64,000 bases of DNA from Cyclobacteriaceae bacterium (GTDB lineage: Bacteria; Bacteroidota; Bacteroidia; Cytophagales; Cyclobacteriaceae): contig JALONI010000005.1 in assembly GCA_025455015.1 (NCBI GenBank), forward strand, positions 28,335-92,334, written 5' to 3'. The position numbers were made by a program, and so were the translations under genes. The notes under the pieces were generated by a model that ran no database searches, was not told the DNA's origin, and worked only from the letters and a program-made list of their open reading frames with translations. Numbering within the stretch: the first letter of the stretch is position 1; the number at the start of each line of letters is the position of its first letter. Positions 1-9,650 of this stretch are shown piece after piece.

Positions 1-43
1 TCGTGTCGGGCGGGGTGAGCGGCTTTCGCGAGGCGTAAACATC

Positions 44-598
44 CTACACCGTCATGATTTCCGCCTCTTTCTTTTTCATGAGGGCGTCAATCCTGGCGAT
101 AAATTCATCGGTTAGTTTTTGCACGGTCTCTTCCGCGTTTTTCACATCGTCTTCCGATACGCCTTTTACTTTTTTGAGGCTCTCATTGGTTTCTTTGCGG
201 ATGCTGCGCACGCTCACGCGGCCGTGCTCGCACTCTTGCCCCACCTGTTTCACCAGTTGGCGTCTGCGCTCTTCCGTGAGCATGGGTATGTTGATGATGA
301 CCTGCTGCCCATCGTTTTGAGGGGTGAGCCCCAGGTTGGCAGCCATGATGGCCCGTTCAATCTCCTGGATAAGGCCCTTCTCCCACGGCTTGATGAACAA
401 CGTGCGCGCATCAGGCGAGGTGATGGATGAAACCTGATTGAGGGGGCTTGTGGCTCCGTAGTAGGGCACCAGGATGCCGTCCAGCATGCTGGGGTTGGCC
501 TTGCCCGCGCGTATCTTGGCCAATTCGTTGCCCACGTGCGCCAAGGCTTTGTTCATTTGCTCTTTGGCGTCATCTAAGTATAACTCGAGTTCTTCCAT
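44..598 (-). CDS. frr: Ribosome recycling factor
   Basis: Cytosolic factor that, with EF-G, splits the ribosome after termination. The 184 residues match the usual length of about 185. Seen: the family signature IRAGKANPSMLDG near residues 29-41, the stretch RKETNESLKKVKG in the central part and a long charged C-terminal helix ending KKKEAEIMTV. It lies 86 bases downstream of pyrH on the same strand, the classic bacterial pyrH-frr order, so co-transcription is likely. The spacer contains heptamer-periodic repeats but no obvious terminator. Very sure of the family. Confidence 0.97.
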   Translation of the reverse strand: MEELELYLDDAKEQMNKALAHVGNELAKIRAGKANPSMLDGILVPYYGATSPLNQVSSITSPDARTLFIKPWEKGLIQEIERAIMAANLGLTPQNDGQQVIINIPMLTEERRRQLVKQVGQECEHGRVSVRSIRKETNESLKKVKGVSEDDVKNAEETVQKLTDEFIARIDALMKKKEAEIMTV

Positions 599-609
599 TT
601 GTTTTTATG

Positions 610-677
610 TTCAAGGTTCGAGGTTCAAAGTTGGGGGTGAGTCTTCACTTTCGAATTTTCAGTTTTGCATCTTGAAT
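610..677. repeat. Heptamer-periodic intergenic repeat (pyrH-frr spacer)
   Basis: Two runs with a 7-base period. Units at 610-630 are TTCAAGG, TTCGAGG, TTCAAAG. Units at 650-677 are TTCGAAT, TTTCAGT, TTTGCAT, CTTGAAT. The same style occurs at 29581-29615 and 34867-34894, always between genes. Function unknown; it resembles short tandem heptamer repeats known from intergenic DNA of other bacteria. Confidence 0.6.
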
Positions 678-684
678 TACATCG

Positions 685-1389
685 CTAGCTGATCAACGTT
701 CCCGCCTCTTCGCCTTTCGCAATCTTCAACAGGTTTCCTTTTTTATTCATGTCAAAGACAATGATGGGCAGCTTATTTTCCTGGCACAGCGTAAAAGCCG
801 TCATGTCCATGATGTTCAGTTTTTTCTGGTAGGCCTCCTGAAAGCTCAGGTGGCTGTAACGCACCGCGTCTTTGAATTTTTCGGGGTCTTTGTCGTACAC
901 GCCATCCACGCGGGTGCCTTTAAGCACTACGCCCGCTTGTATTTCAATGGCGCGCAAACTCGCAGTACTGTCGGTGGTGAAGTAGGGGTTGCCAATGCCG
1001 GCTCCGAAGATCACGATGCGTCCTTTTTCGAGGTGGCGGATCGCGCGCCTGCGGATGAAGGGCTCGCACACCTGTTCCATTTTGATGCCGGCCATCAAGC
1101 GGGTGTACATGCCGTGGCGTTCGAGCGCACTTTGCAACGCCATGGCGTTGATGACGGTGGCCAGCATACCCATGTAGTCGCCCTGCACGCGGTCGATGCC
1201 AAGGGCCTCGGCCTGCCCGCCCCGGAAGATGTTGCCCCCGCCAATCACGATGGCTATTTCCACGCCTGCTTCTTTTACCGCTTTGATTTCTTCGGAATAC
1301 TGCTCCAGCACGGCCGGGTCAATGTTGCTGTTTTTGGAGCCCATCAGCGCTTCACCGCTGAGTTTGAGGAGGATGCGTTTGTATTTCAT
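685..1389 (-). CDS. pyrH: UMP kinase
   Basis: Phosphorylates UMP to UDP with ATP, the last dedicated step towards UTP and CTP. It belongs to the amino-acid-kinase fold, not the eukaryotic NMP-kinase fold. 234 residues is normal. Seen: LLKLSGEAL near the N-terminus (phosphate binding), the glycine-rich [12 protein letters not shown] around residues 48-59, and the nucleotide-binding segment [10 protein letters not shown] in the C-terminal half. It is followed by frr on the same strand. Pyrimidine genes pyrR-pyrB also occur in this window at 50-51 kb but are not linked to it. Family assignment is secure. Confidence 0.97.
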   Translation of the reverse strand: MKYKRILLKLSGEALMGSKNSNIDPAVLEQYSEEIKAVKEAGVEIAIVIGGGNIFRGGQAEALGIDRVQGDYMGMLATVINAMALQSALERHGMYTRLMAGIKMEQVCEPFIRRRAIRHLEKGRIVIFGAGIGNPYFTTDSTASLRAIEIQAGVVLKGTRVDGVYDKDPEKFKDAVRYSHLSFQEAYQKKLNIMDMTAFTLCQENKLPIIVFDMNKKGNLLKIAKGEEAGTLIS

Positions 1390-1604
1390 TCCGGCACGGG
1401 TAAAACCGCGTAAATATATCAGAAAACGGGGGAATTAGGACAGCCGTGGCGGGGCCCGCCTGCCGCGCCTGGTCAAATGATCGGGTGGGCAGGCATAGGC
1501 CGGGCAGTGCTTGGCTTTCTGACGCGGGGTACCGGGCCGCCTCCGCCCCTTCGTTCGGCCAATGAGGTCAAAAAAGGAGCCGTTTCGGAAACCCCGTTGC
1601 CACA

Positions 1605-1633
1605 AAATAAAAAACCCCGGGAACTTCCCGGGG
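1605..1633 (-). terminator. Rho-independent terminator of ahcY
   Basis: Read on the minus strand, a GC stem CCCCGGG/CCCGGGG (1615-1633, 5-base loop) is followed by a run of T residues (1605-1614). It starts 32 bases past the ahcY stop. The rest of the 276-base gap to pyrH (1390-1604) is GC-rich with weak inverted repeats of the GCCTGCC/GGCAGGC kind and no convincing gene. Confidence 0.85.
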
Positions 1634-1665
1634 CCTCTCCAAACGTGCAAGCGGAGAGTATGTTC

Positions 1666-2970
1666 TTAGTACCGGTAGTAGTCGGGCTTGAAGGGGCCTT
1701 TGGGCTCCACGCCAATGTACTTGGCTTGTTCGGTGCTCAACTCTTCCAGTTCCACGCCAATCTTTTTCAGGTGCAGGCGCGCCACTTTTTCATCCAAATG
1801 CTTGGGCAGCATGTACACCTTGTTTTCATATTGGCCATGGTTGTTCCAAAGCTCCATCTGCGCCAGCGTTTGGTTGGTGAAGGAGTTGCTCATCACAAAG
1901 GAAGGGTGGCCGGTGGCACATCCCAAGTTCACCAAACGCCCTTCGGCCAGCAAAATCACCTGACGGCCATTTTCCAGGGTGTAGATGTCCACCTGCGGTT
2001 TTACTTCATCGCGCTGCGCGTTGGCCTTCAGCCAGGCCACGTCAATTTCGTTGTCGAAGTGGCCAATGTTGCATACAATGGCCTTGTCTTTCATGCGCAA
2101 AAAGTGACGGTCTTTGATGATGCCAAAGTTGCCCGTGGCGGTGACTACGATGTCCGCTTCTTTGACGGCATCGTCCATCTTTTTCACCGCATAGCCGTCC
2201 ATGGCGGCTTGCAGTGCGCAAATGGGATCAATTTCGGTCACGATCACGCGCGCCCCGGCTCCGCGCAGCGAAGCGGCCGAGCCTTTGCCCACATCGCCAT
2301 AGCCTGCTACCACGGCAATCTTGCCGGCAATCATCACATCGGTGGCCCTGCGGATGGCGTCTACGCAGGATTCCTTACAGCCATATTTGTTGTCAAACTT
2401 CGACTTGGTAACGGAGTCGTTGATGTTGATGGCGGGCAGCGGCAACTTGCCGTTGTGCATGCGTTCCACCAGGCGGTGAACACCGGTGGTCGTTTCTTCT
2501 GAGATGCCACGGATGCCGGGCACCAACTCAGGGAAGCGGTCCAGCACCATGTTGGTGAGGTCACCGCCATCATCCAAAATCATATTCAGCGGCTTGCCGT
2601 CTTGGAAGGCAAACAGCGTTTGCTCGATGCACCAGTCAAACTCCTGCTCGTTCATGCCCTTCCACGCAAACACGGGTATGCCGGCAGCCGCAATGGCCGC
2701 AGCAGCATGGTCTTGCGTAGAGAAAATATTGCAAGAAGACCAGGTTACCTCGGCACCCAACGCCACCAGGGTTTCGATGAGCACAGCCGTTTGGATGGTC
2801 ATGTGCAGACAGCCGGCAATGCGGGCATCTTTCAACGGCTTTTGTTTACCAAATTCTTCGCGCAGGGCCATCAAGCCCGGCATTTCGGCTTCGGCCAGCT
2901 TTATCTCTTTGCGGCCCCAGGCGGCCAGTGCCATGTCTTTTACTTTGTAGTTGGTCTTTTCTGCAATCAT
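1666..2970 (-). CDS. ahcY: Adenosylhomocysteinase (SAH hydrolase)
   Basis: NAD-dependent enzyme that reversibly hydrolyses S-adenosylhomocysteine to homocysteine and adenosine, keeping SAM-dependent methylation running. The frame opens further upstream, but the ATG at 2970 ([13 protein letters not shown]) is chosen because it matches the family start and follows a -7 promoter element at 2999-3006. That gives 434 residues. Seen: [10 protein letters not shown], the NAD-binding glycine-rich loop in the middle of the protein, DDGGDLTN upstream of it, and the typical C-terminal KPDYYRY. It has its own terminator, so it is probably monocistronic. I saw no convincing SAH riboswitch in the short leader. 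Confidence 0.98.
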   Translation of the reverse strand: MIAEKTNYKVKDMALAAWGRKEIKLAEAEMPGLMALREEFGKQKPLKDARIAGCLHMTIQTAVLIETLVALGAEVTWSSCNIFSTQDHAAAAIAAAGIPVFAWKGMNEQEFDWCIEQTLFAFQDGKPLNMILDDGGDLTNMVLDRFPELVPGIRGISEETTTGVHRLVERMHNGKLPLPAININDSVTKSKFDNKYGCKESCVDAIRRATDVMIAGKIAVVAGYGDVGKGSAASLRGAGARVIVTEIDPICALQAAMDGYAVKKMDDAVKEADIVVTATGNFGIIKDRHFLRMKDKAIVCNIGHFDNEIDVAWLKANAQRDEVKPQVDIYTLENGRQVILLAEGRLVNLGCATGHPSFVMSNSFTNQTLAQMELWNNHGQYENKVYMLPKHLDEKVARLHLKKIGVELEELSTEQAKYIGVEPKGPFKPDYYRY

Positions 2971-2998
2971 GGTGGATCGGTTTTTCAAATTTCGGCCA

Positions 2999-3006
2999 CA
3001 AAAGTA
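2999..3006 (-). promoter_or_regulatory. Bacteroidota -7 promoter element for ahcY
   Basis: Minus-strand TACTTTTG matches TAnnTTTG exactly. It lies 29 bases before the ahcY ATG, so the leader would be about 20-25 nt. No clear -33 TTG at the standard spacing was found. Confidence 0.5.
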
Positions 3007-3072
3007 CAACAAACCGCCAATAAAACCCTAACGGTCAAGCCGGTGCGCGGTGTTTGCCGCTTAAACACGAAC

Positions 3073-3102
3073 TTTGTAGGGTGACTGCCTGTTTTATCTG
3101 TG
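3073..3102 (+). promoter_or_regulatory. Candidate promoter for the FrnE-like gene
   Basis: TTTG at 3073-3076, an 18-base spacer, then TATCTGTG at 3095-3102 (one mismatch to TAnnTTTG). The ATG follows 17 bases later. Supported only by motif and position. Confidence 0.35.
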
Positions 3103-3118
3103 TTTTTGATTGGAAAAA

Positions 3119-3811
3119 ATGAAGAAACCCCTCGTTCGGATAACGGTCGTTTCTGATGTGGTGTGCCCGTGGTGCTACATCGGCAAACGCAGATTGGAAA
3201 AGGCCATCCGCGAAAGCGCCCCGCACTACGCGTTTGAGATCGAGTACGCGCCCTTTGAGCTCAACCCTCAGATGCCTAAAGGCGGAGCCGACCAACAAGA
3301 GTACCTGACACGCAAGTTTGGGAGCGAGCAACGCTATGAGCAGATCACCCGGCACGTGACCCAGGTGGCGGCCGCGGAAGGACTGACCTTTGATTTTGAA
3401 AAACAGCATGTGGCACCCAACACGCGCGATGCCCATCGCCTCATTGCCTATGCCAAAACGGTGGGCCTGCAGCCCGAAGTAAAAGAAGCTTTTTTGAAAG
3501 CGTATTTTACCGATGGCGTGGATTTGTCAAAGCCGGAGAATGTCGTGCAGGTAGCCGCTGCCGCGGGATTGGATAAGCAGGCCGCGGAAGAGGTGCTGCG
3601 CTCGGAGGCGTTTGCCCGCGAAGTGGAACAGGAGCAACAGCGCAACCACCAACGCGGCATTAGCGGGGTGCCGTTTTACATCATCAATGAAAAATACGGA
3701 GTGTCAGGCGCGCAGCCGGCCGAAGTTTTTTTGGACATCTTCTCCGAATTAAACAAACCCACGGTGGTAGCGCAGGGCGATGCCTGTGATGTAGAAACCG
3801 GGGAGTGTTAG
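3119..3811 (+). CDS. DsbA-family oxidoreductase, FrnE-like
   Basis: Thioredoxin-fold protein of the FrnE/2-hydroxychromene-2-carboxylate isomerase branch of the DsbA family, 230 residues. Seen: after the first strand (VRITVVSDVVCPWCYIGKRR) the active-site CPWC at about residues 17-20, the helical insertion typical of the family, and the cis-proline motif GVPFYIINEKYGVSGAQP near residues 185-200. The ATG at 3119 is preferred over an upstream TTG. There is no signal peptide, so it is cytosolic. It stands alone and runs convergent with icmF. Related FrnE proteins are dithiol oxidoreductases or isomerases; the substrate here is unknown. Confidence 0.88.
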   Translation: MKKPLVRITVVSDVVCPWCYIGKRRLEKAIRESAPHYAFEIEYAPFELNPQMPKGGADQQEYLTRKFGSEQRYEQITRHVTQVAAAEGLTFDFEKQHVAPNTRDAHRLIAYAKTVGLQPEVKEAFLKAYFTDGVDLSKPENVVQVAAAAGLDKQAAEEVLRSEAFAREVEQEQQRNHQRGISGVPFYIINEKYGVSGAQPAEVFLDIFSELNKPTVVAQGDACDVETGEC

Positions 3812-3865
3812 CGAAGAGGTGGAGGCGAGTGGTAGGCATGGGCCTCCCTTGCCCGAGGCTGTTGG

Positions 3866-6800
3866 TCACATATTCCGTCTGTATTGCCCGCCCACTTCAA
3901 AGAGGGCTTTGGTGATCTGCCCCAGCGAGCACACCTTGCACGCTTCCATCAGTTCTTCGAAGATATTTTTATTCCGGATGGCGGCTTGTTGTACCCGCTC
4001 CAACGCAGCCTCGGCTTGTTGACCTTGCCGAGCATGTAAGTTGCGCAGCATTTTGATTTGATATTCTTTCTCTTCGGTGGTGGCGCGTATCACCTCTTGT
4101 GGCACCAGCGTAGGCGAGCCTTTTGAGTTCAGAAAGGTGTTCACGCCAATGATCGGATACTCGCCCGTATGTTTTAATGTTTCGTAGTACAGGCTTTCTT
4201 CTTGAATTTTGCCTCGTTGGTACATGGTTTCCATCGCGCCCAGCACACCCCCGCGCTCGGTAATGCGGTCAAACTCCGCCAAGACCGCTTCTTCGACCAA
4301 GTCGGTCAACTCCTCCACAATAAAGGAACCCTGCAGCGGATTCTCGTTTTTCGCCAGGCCCAGTTCTTTGTTGATGATGAGCTGGATGGCCATGGCCCTG
4401 CGCACGCTCTCTTCGGTGGGGGTGGTGATGGCCTCGTCATAAGCGTTGGTATGCAATGAATTGCAGTTGTCATAGATTGCATACAACGCCTGCAGGGTGG
4501 TGCGGATGTCGTTGAAGTCAATTTCTTGCGCGTGCAGCGAGCGACCGGATGTTTGAATGTGGTATTTCAACATTTGGCTGCGCGCATTGGCCCCGTACTT
4601 TTCTTTCATGGCTTTGGCCCAAATCCGTCTGGCTACGCGCCCGATTACGGCATACTCCGGGTCTATTCCGTTGCTGAAGAAGAACGACAAGTTGGGGGCA
4701 AACTCATTGATGTCCATGCCGCGACTCAGGTAGTACTCGACATACGTGAAGCCATTGGCCAGGGTGAAAGCCAACTGGGTGATCGGGTTAGCGCCAGCTT
4801 CGGCAATGTGATACCCGGAGATGGAGACCGAGTAGAAGTTGCGAACGTTGTGGTCGATGAAGTACTGCTGTACATCGCCCATCAGGCGCAGGGCAAACTC
4901 GGTGGAGAAGATACAGGTATTTTGCGCTTGGTCTTCTTTGAGGATATCGGCTTGTACCGTGCCGCGCACTTGGCGCAGTGTATCGGCCTTGATTTTTTCA
5001 TACACCTCACGCGGCAGTACCTGATCGCCCGTAACGCCCAGCAGCATCAGCCCCAGTCCATCATTGCCTTTGGGCAGCGCGCCCTGGTAGGCCGGCTGAT
5101 CGCTTGTGGCATAGAGCGCGGCAATCTTCTTCTTCACGTCATCTTCCCCTCCCTGCTGGCGGATGTACAACTCGCATTGCTGATCAATGGCGGCATTCAT
5201 GAAGTAGCCCAGCAACATGGGGGCGGGCCCGTTGATGGTCATGGAAACGGACGTGCGCGGATCCGCCAGGTTAAAGCCGCTGTATAATTTCTTCGCATCG
5301 TCCAGGCAGCAAATGCTTACGCCCGAGTTTCCGATTTTGCCGTAGATGTCGGGCCGGTAGTCAGGGTCATTGCCATACAACGTCACCGAGTCAAAGGCGG
5401 TGGAGAGCCGTTTGGCAGGCATCGATAAACTCACATAGTGGAAGCGCCTGTTGGTACGCTCGGGGCCGCCTTCACCGGCAAACATGCGGGTAGGATCTTC
5501 GCCTTCGCGTTTGAACGGGTAAATGCCCGCGGTGTAGGGAAACTCGCCCGGAACGTTCTCTTGCAGACTCCAGCGCAGCACATCGCCCCAACCCCGGTAC
5601 TTGGGCAATGCCACTTTGGGGATTTGCAAGTGCGAGAGCGACTCGGTGTGGGTTTTGATACCGATTTCCTTGTCGCGAACGTTGAATTTGAATACCGGCT
5701 CGCGGTACTGATTAACTTTTTGTTGAAATTCTTCAATCCGTTTCCAGTTGCGCGGGTCGAGTTGGAGTTTTTGTCGGTTGACCTCTTCCCCCAGCCCCGT
5801 CTCCGAAGAAGAAGGCCCCGATGACATCAAGGTGGAGACGCGCTGGAGCGCATACAGGTTTTCGGCAATTTCAACCTGCTGATTTACCCATTCGTCATAC
5901 TTCCGGTTGCTGTCCGAAATTTCGCTGAGGTAACGGGTGCGGTGTGGGGGTATCACGAAAATCTTTTCCGACATCTCGCGCGTGACAGCGAACGTAGAAG
6001 CGAGGTGGGCGCCTGTTTTCTCCACGATCTTGTCCATCACGTGTTGGTAAAGCTGGTTGGTGCCGGGGTCGTTGAATTGCGAAGCAATGGTACCAAACAC
6101 CGGCATGTCGTCCGCTTTTTTGTCCCACAGTTGATGGTTGCGCTGGTATTGTTTTTTTACATCACGCAGGGCATCTAAGGCACCTCGTTTGTCAAACTTG
6201 TTAAGAGCAATGACATCGGCAAAATCGAGCATGTCGATTTTTTCCAATTGGGTGGCCGCTCCGTATTCGGGCGTCATTACGTAGAGCGACACATCGCTGT
6301 GGTCGAGGATTTCGGTGTCGCTTTGGCCGATGCCGGAAGTCTCCAGGATGATCAGATCGTATCGGGCCGCCTTCAATACCTGAATGGCCTCTTTTACATA
6401 GGCGGATAGCGCCAGGTTGCTTTGCCGTGTGGCCAATGAACGCATGAATACGCGCGGGTGGTTGATGGCGTTCATGCGGATGCGGTCGCCCAGCAACGCG
6501 CCCCCGGTTTTTCGTTTAGAAGGGTCTACCGAAATAAGCCCGATGGTTTTGCCTTTCCCGTCTTTGAAGTCGAGCAAAAACCTGCGAACGATCTCATCGA
6601 CCATAGATGACTTGCCCGCCCCACCGGTGCCGGTAATGCCCAGTACCGGAGCCTTGGATTTTTCCGCCAATGTGCGGATGTGGTCGAAAACCTGTGCGTG
6701 CTTGTCACGGTAGTTTTCGGCTGCCGTAATCAACCGGGCCAGCGCCAACGGGTTTTGCGTTTCGAGTTTCTCGAGCTCGTCCGTCAGTGACTCGCCCAGC

Positions 6801-7288
6801 GGGAAGTCGCTTTTTTCTACCAAGTCGTTGATCATCCCTTGCAAGCCCATGGCGCGGCCATCATCGGGCGAATAGATGCGCGTGACGCCATAGTCCATCA
6901 GCTCGCGGATCTCTTCGGGGAGAATGACACCGCCACCTCCTCCAAAGATTTTGATATGGCCCGCGCCTTTTTCCTGGAGCAGGTCGTGCATGTACTTGAA
7001 GTATTCAGTGTGGCCGCCTTGGTAGCTCGTCATGGCGATGGCCTGCGCGTCTTCCTGAATAGCCGTATTCACCACTTCTTCCACGCTGCGGTCGTGGCCC
7101 AGGTGTATCACTTCGCACCCGGTTGCCTGGATGATCCTGCGCATGATGTTGATGGCCGCATCGTGGCCATCGAAAAGGCTGGCTGCGGTTACTATCCGCA
7201 CTTTGTTTTTGGGCTTGTATGGTTCAGGGGCCGCATGGCCGGCCAGCGAGGTTTTTTTGTCTTTTACGTTAGCGGAGGTGGTGCTCAT
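3866..7288 (-). CDS. icmF: Fused isobutyryl-CoA mutase with G-protein chaperone (IcmF)
   Basis: Adenosylcobalamin-dependent enzyme of 1140 residues that interconverts isobutyryl-CoA and n-butyryl-CoA; some homologues accept other branched acyl-CoAs. Domain order seen: N-terminal B12-binding domain with DGHDAA at residues 40-45 (H42 the lower cobalt ligand), a MeaB-type GTPase domain with Walker A GTGGAGKS at 220-227, then a linker and the C-terminal TIM-barrel mutase domain. This order and length are diagnostic of IcmF rather than two-subunit methylmalonyl-CoA mutase. The fused GTPase is known to load and protect the cofactor. No B12 genes are adjacent. A -7 element lies 20 bases upstream of the ATG. 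Confidence 0.95.
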   Translation of the reverse strand: MSTTSANVKDKKTSLAGHAAPEPYKPKNKVRIVTAASLFDGHDAAINIMRRIIQATGCEVIHLGHDRSVEEVVNTAIQEDAQAIAMTSYQGGHTEYFKYMHDLLQEKGAGHIKIFGGGGGVILPEEIRELMDYGVTRIYSPDDGRAMGLQGMINDLVEKSDFPLGESLTDELEKLETQNPLALARLITAAENYRDKHAQVFDHIRTLAEKSKAPVLGITGTGGAGKSSMVDEIVRRFLLDFKDGKGKTIGLISVDPSKRKTGGALLGDRIRMNAINHPRVFMRSLATRQSNLALSAYVKEAIQVLKAARYDLIILETSGIGQSDTEILDHSDVSLYVMTPEYGAATQLEKIDMLDFADVIALNKFDKRGALDALRDVKKQYQRNHQLWDKKADDMPVFGTIASQFNDPGTNQLYQHVMDKIVEKTGAHLASTFAVTREMSEKIFVIPPHRTRYLSEISDSNRKYDEWVNQQVEIAENLYALQRVSTLMSSGPSSSETGLGEEVNRQKLQLDPRNWKRIEEFQQKVNQYREPVFKFNVRDKEIGIKTHTESLSHLQIPKVALPKYRGWGDVLRWSLQENVPGEFPYTAGIYPFKREGEDPTRMFAGEGGPERTNRRFHYVSLSMPAKRLSTAFDSVTLYGNDPDYRPDIYGKIGNSGVSICCLDDAKKLYSGFNLADPRTSVSMTINGPAPMLLGYFMNAAIDQQCELYIRQQGGEDDVKKKIAALYATSDQPAYQGALPKGNDGLGLMLLGVTGDQVLPREVYEKIKADTLRQVRGTVQADILKEDQAQNTCIFSTEFALRLMGDVQQYFIDHNVRNFYSVSISGYHIAEAGANPITQLAFTLANGFTYVEYYLSRGMDINEFAPNLSFFFSNGIDPEYAVIGRVARRIWAKAMKEKYGANARSQMLKYHIQTSGRSLHAQEIDFNDIRTTLQALYAIYDNCNSLHTNAYDEAITTPTEESVRRAMAIQLIINKELGLAKNENPLQGSFIVEELTDLVEEAVLAEFDRITERGGVLGAMETMYQRGKIQEESLYYETLKHTGEYPIIGVNTFLNSKGSPTLVPQEVIRATTEEKEYQIKMLRNLHARQGQQAEAALERVQQAAIRNKNIFEELMEACKVCSLGQITKALFEVGGQYRRNM

Positions 7289-7307
7289 GTGTGAGAAGTC
7301 TTGGGCT

Positions 7308-7315
7308 CAAAAATA
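7308..7315 (-). promoter_or_regulatory. Bacteroidota -7 promoter element for icmF
   Basis: Minus-strand TATTTTTG, an exact TAnnTTTG match, 20 bases before the icmF ATG. It predicts a leader of about 15 nt. No -33 TTG is visible at 19-20 bases. Confidence 0.5.
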
Positions 7316-7383
7316 CGCGAAAGGCCATGATTAAGCTAACGGGCGGTAGGTATCGCGCACAGCGATTTTTCGTAGATTGCGGC

Positions 7384-7596
7384 ATGAATTCAAGTACTAT
7401 TTTAACGAAGTACAACTCCCTGCCTGATGACCTCAAAAAGCAGGCGGAGGAATTTATTGATGCGCTGGTAAAGAAAATGTCGACCCGTCCAACCGTTGGA
7501 AAAATCAAAAAGCGCAAAGCCGGCTTACTAAAGGGACAGGTTCAAATGGCGCCAGATTTCGATGAGCCGTTGGAGGATTTCAACGAGTACCAGTAA
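7384..7596 (+). CDS. DUF2281-type putative antitoxin
   Basis: Small protein of 70 residues starting MNSSTILTKYNSLPDDLKKQ. The N-terminal half (a helix with LPDDLKKQAEEFIDALV) resembles DUF2281 proteins, which commonly precede PIN-domain toxins. The C-terminal tail is basic then acidic (KKRKAGLLKG to PDFDEPLEDFNEYQ), as expected for a toxin-wrapping peptide. The frame opens upstream at 7291, but the ATG at 7384 fits the family length. Its stop overlaps the ATG of the PIN gene (TAATG at 7594-7598), so the two are translationally coupled. The antitoxin role is inferred from context. Confidence 0.75.
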   Translation: MNSSTILTKYNSLPDDLKKQAEEFIDALVKKMSTRPTVGKIKKRKAGLLKGQVQMAPDFDEPLEDFNEYQ

Positions 7597-7982
7597 TGGA
7601 CTATCTGTTGGATACGCACACGTTCGTATGGTTCTCGGCCGATGCGCCCGAGTTATCTCCGCCAGCGAAAGATATTATCGAGGGTTCAGATCGGAAAATT
7701 TTTGTCAGCATGGCTTCGTTTTGGGAGCTTGGTATCAAGCAAAAGCTCGGCAAGTTGAAGATTGAGAGAAGCTTGGATGCGTTGTTTGATGCGGCTACTG
7801 CGTATGACTTTGTGGTGCTGCCAATCGATAGAAATCACGTGACGCGTGTAACAGAACTACCGTTGTTCCATCGCGACCCCTTTGATCGGATGATTATTTC
7901 ACAAGCGATGGCGGAAGGCCTGACCATCATCACGCGCGACCGCGAGTTTGCCCGTTACCCGGTGCCTACGTTTTGGTCATGA
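7596..7982 (+). CDS. PIN-domain ribonuclease, VapC-like toxin
   Basis: 128-residue PIN domain. The acidic metal-binding residues are all visible: D6 in LLDTHTF, E44 in FWELGIK, D94/D97 in HRDPFDRMI and D115 in ITRDREF. VapC-like proteins are Mg-dependent endoribonucleases, often cutting tRNA or rRNA, that are neutralised by the upstream partner. This gene overlaps its putative antitoxin by one base and the following DUF952 gene by four bases (ATGA). It looks intact, so an active toxin-antitoxin pair is likely; the RNA target is unknown. Confidence 0.88.
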   Translation: MDYLLDTHTFVWFSADAPELSPPAKDIIEGSDRKIFVSMASFWELGIKQKLGKLKIERSLDALFDAATAYDFVVLPIDRNHVTRVTELPLFHRDPFDRMIISQAMAEGLTIITRDREFARYPVPTFWS

Positions 7983-8275
7983 TCTACCACGTTACCCATC
8001 AAACGGCTTGGCTGCAACAAGCGGGTTCAGATTTGTTTGAACCTGAAAGCTTGAAGACCGAAGGCTTCGTCCATTGCTGCACCCACGAGCAACTGGAGGG
8101 TGTGCTAAGCCGCTATTTCGCGGGTCAGAGCGAACTGCTTCTGCTCCACCTCGATGAAATGCGCCTGCCTTATCTCAAATATGAAATGGTGACCGGTGAA
8201 GAATCCTTTCCGCACATTTATGGGCCCATCCCTAAACAGGCCATTGTGCGCGTAGAGCCGATGGACGCAGAGTAA
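7979..8275 (+). CDS. DUF952 family protein
   Basis: 98-residue protein beginning MIYHVTHQTAWLQQ. It carries the family's conserved GFVHCCTHEQLEGVLSRYF segment and ends in KQAIVRVEPMD. DUF952 proteins are small cytosolic proteins of unknown activity. The ATG overlaps the PIN toxin stop in an ATGA junction, so translation is coupled to the toxin-antitoxin pair. This may be simple operon packing, or it may mean a third component. Confidence 0.85.
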   Translation: MIYHVTHQTAWLQQAGSDLFEPESLKTEGFVHCCTHEQLEGVLSRYFAGQSELLLLHLDEMRLPYLKYEMVTGEESFPHIYGPIPKQAIVRVEPMDAE

Positions 8276-8298
8276 AACAAAATCCCGAACTTGCCCTC

Positions 8299-9648
8299 GT
8301 GAAGCGAATCCTTATTTTGACCGGTAAGATCATCGCAGGTCTTCTCGTGGGTATTCTTGTTTTTTTGGTCTTTGCCATCGGGCCGGTAAACCGTACGCCT
8401 GTGCAGGCTACGGACGCCTATCAGCAAACCCTTCAAACGCTCGAACGGATGGCCATTTCCACCGATAGTTTTGGCGATTCTATACGCGTAGGATTTGCCA
8501 AACAAAACATCACGCCTCCCTTTCCCGTCACTACGGCAGGCTATGTGAAACGCAAGGGCGCGTTGCGCACATCCGTGCATGATTCGCTTTTTGTGCGCAC
8601 ATTGGTTGTTCAGGCAGGGCGCACGCGTGCGGCCATTGTCAGCCTGGACATGTTGCTGGTGCCGCCTGCCGTCTATGAGCGGCTGACACAACAGCTTCCC
8701 GGCATCGGTTTTTCCATCGAGCAAGTCTTTCTGGGGGCCACGCACACCCACAACAGCCTGGGGCAATGGGACGATCACCTGGTCGGTGAAGTTTATGCAG
8801 GCGATTTCAATCCGGCCGTTGTCGATTTGGTAACGGACGCCATCGTTCAATCCATACAACGCGCGGCCGCCCAGCCCATGGAGGCCGCAGTGCGCTATCA
8901 GGCCATTCCTTTTCGCGAAGGTGTTTCCAATCGCTTGCTCAGCCAAGGCCCCGTGGATTCGTTGATCCACGCAGTTGAGTTTGTGTGGGCCAACCATCAA
9001 AAGGCCATCCTCACCAGCTACACGGCTCACGCCACGTGCCTGTCCGCCCGTGAGCTGGCGCTTTCGCGCGATTACCCGGGCGTGCTCGTGGATGCATTGG
9101 AAGCCAACGGATATGCCTTCGCCTCGTTTTTGGCCGGAGCGGTGGGCAGTCATGCGCCTCCGTCCGGACCCGATGGATGGGAGCGCGCGACGGACTTAGG
9201 AACCGCGCTTGCTGACACGGTGCTCGCTTCGCCCGCCTTTACCGCGATCAAAGGCGAAGACATGGCCGTGGGTCGTTTCGCGCTGGCCTTGGGCGAACAG
9301 CAAATCAAGATCACACCCACGTGGCGCGTGCGCTCATGGTTGTCAAAGCCCCTGTTGGGCGAGAGCCAGCCAGCCATTTCGTATGTGAAAATCGGCAACC
9401 TGGTGATGCTCAACATGCCCTGCGATTTCTCAGGCATGCTCACCGCCCCGCTGTATGCCCGTGCGCGCAGCCGTAGCAGCTACGTGTTTGTCACTTCCTT
9501 CAACGGGGCCTACATCGGCTACGTGACGCCCGATGGGCTCTACGACTACCAAACCTACGAAACGCAAGTCATGAACTGGTATGGGCGCGGCAACGGTGCG
9601 TATCTGCAAACCTGCGCCACTCAACTTATCGAAAAACTGTCCGACTAA
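8299..9648 (+). CDS. Neutral/alkaline ceramidase-like hydrolase, membrane-anchored
   Basis: 449 residues with a GTG start 23 bases after the DUF952 gene. Residues 7-27 form one hydrophobic segment, so the protein is probably anchored with its catalytic domain in the periplasm. The body matches the N-terminal domain of neutral ceramidases: VGFAKQNITPPFPVTTAGY at 64-82, SLDMLLVPP at 115-123 and the zinc-site motif HTHN at 149-152. Full neutral ceramidases are about 650-700 residues with an extra C-terminal Ig-like domain, which is missing here. Bacteroidota make sphingolipids, so a ceramide-like substrate is possible but not shown. Confidence 0.8.
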   Translation: MKRILILTGKIIAGLLVGILVFLVFAIGPVNRTPVQATDAYQQTLQTLERMAISTDSFGDSIRVGFAKQNITPPFPVTTAGYVKRKGALRTSVHDSLFVRTLVVQAGRTRAAIVSLDMLLVPPAVYERLTQQLPGIGFSIEQVFLGATHTHNSLGQWDDHLVGEVYAGDFNPAVVDLVTDAIVQSIQRAAAQPMEAAVRYQAIPFREGVSNRLLSQGPVDSLIHAVEFVWANHQKAILTSYTAHATCLSARELALSRDYPGVLVDALEANGYAFASFLAGAVGSHAPPSGPDGWERATDLGTALADTVLASPAFTAIKGEDMAVGRFALALGEQQIKITPTWRVRSWLSKPLLGESQPAISYVKIGNLVMLNMPCDFSGMLTAPLYARARSRSSYVFVTSFNGAYIGYVTPDGLYDYQTYETQVMNWYGRGNGAYLQTCATQLIEKLSD

Positions 9649-9650
9649 GC

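Noticed and set aside
1477..2502. A 341-codon plus-strand frame opposite ahcY
   Set aside because: Antisense to a certain gene, with composition typical of a shadow frame and no motif.
2971..3110. Possible SAH riboswitch upstream of ahcY
   Set aside because: The predicted leader is only about 20-25 nt and no matching structure is visible.
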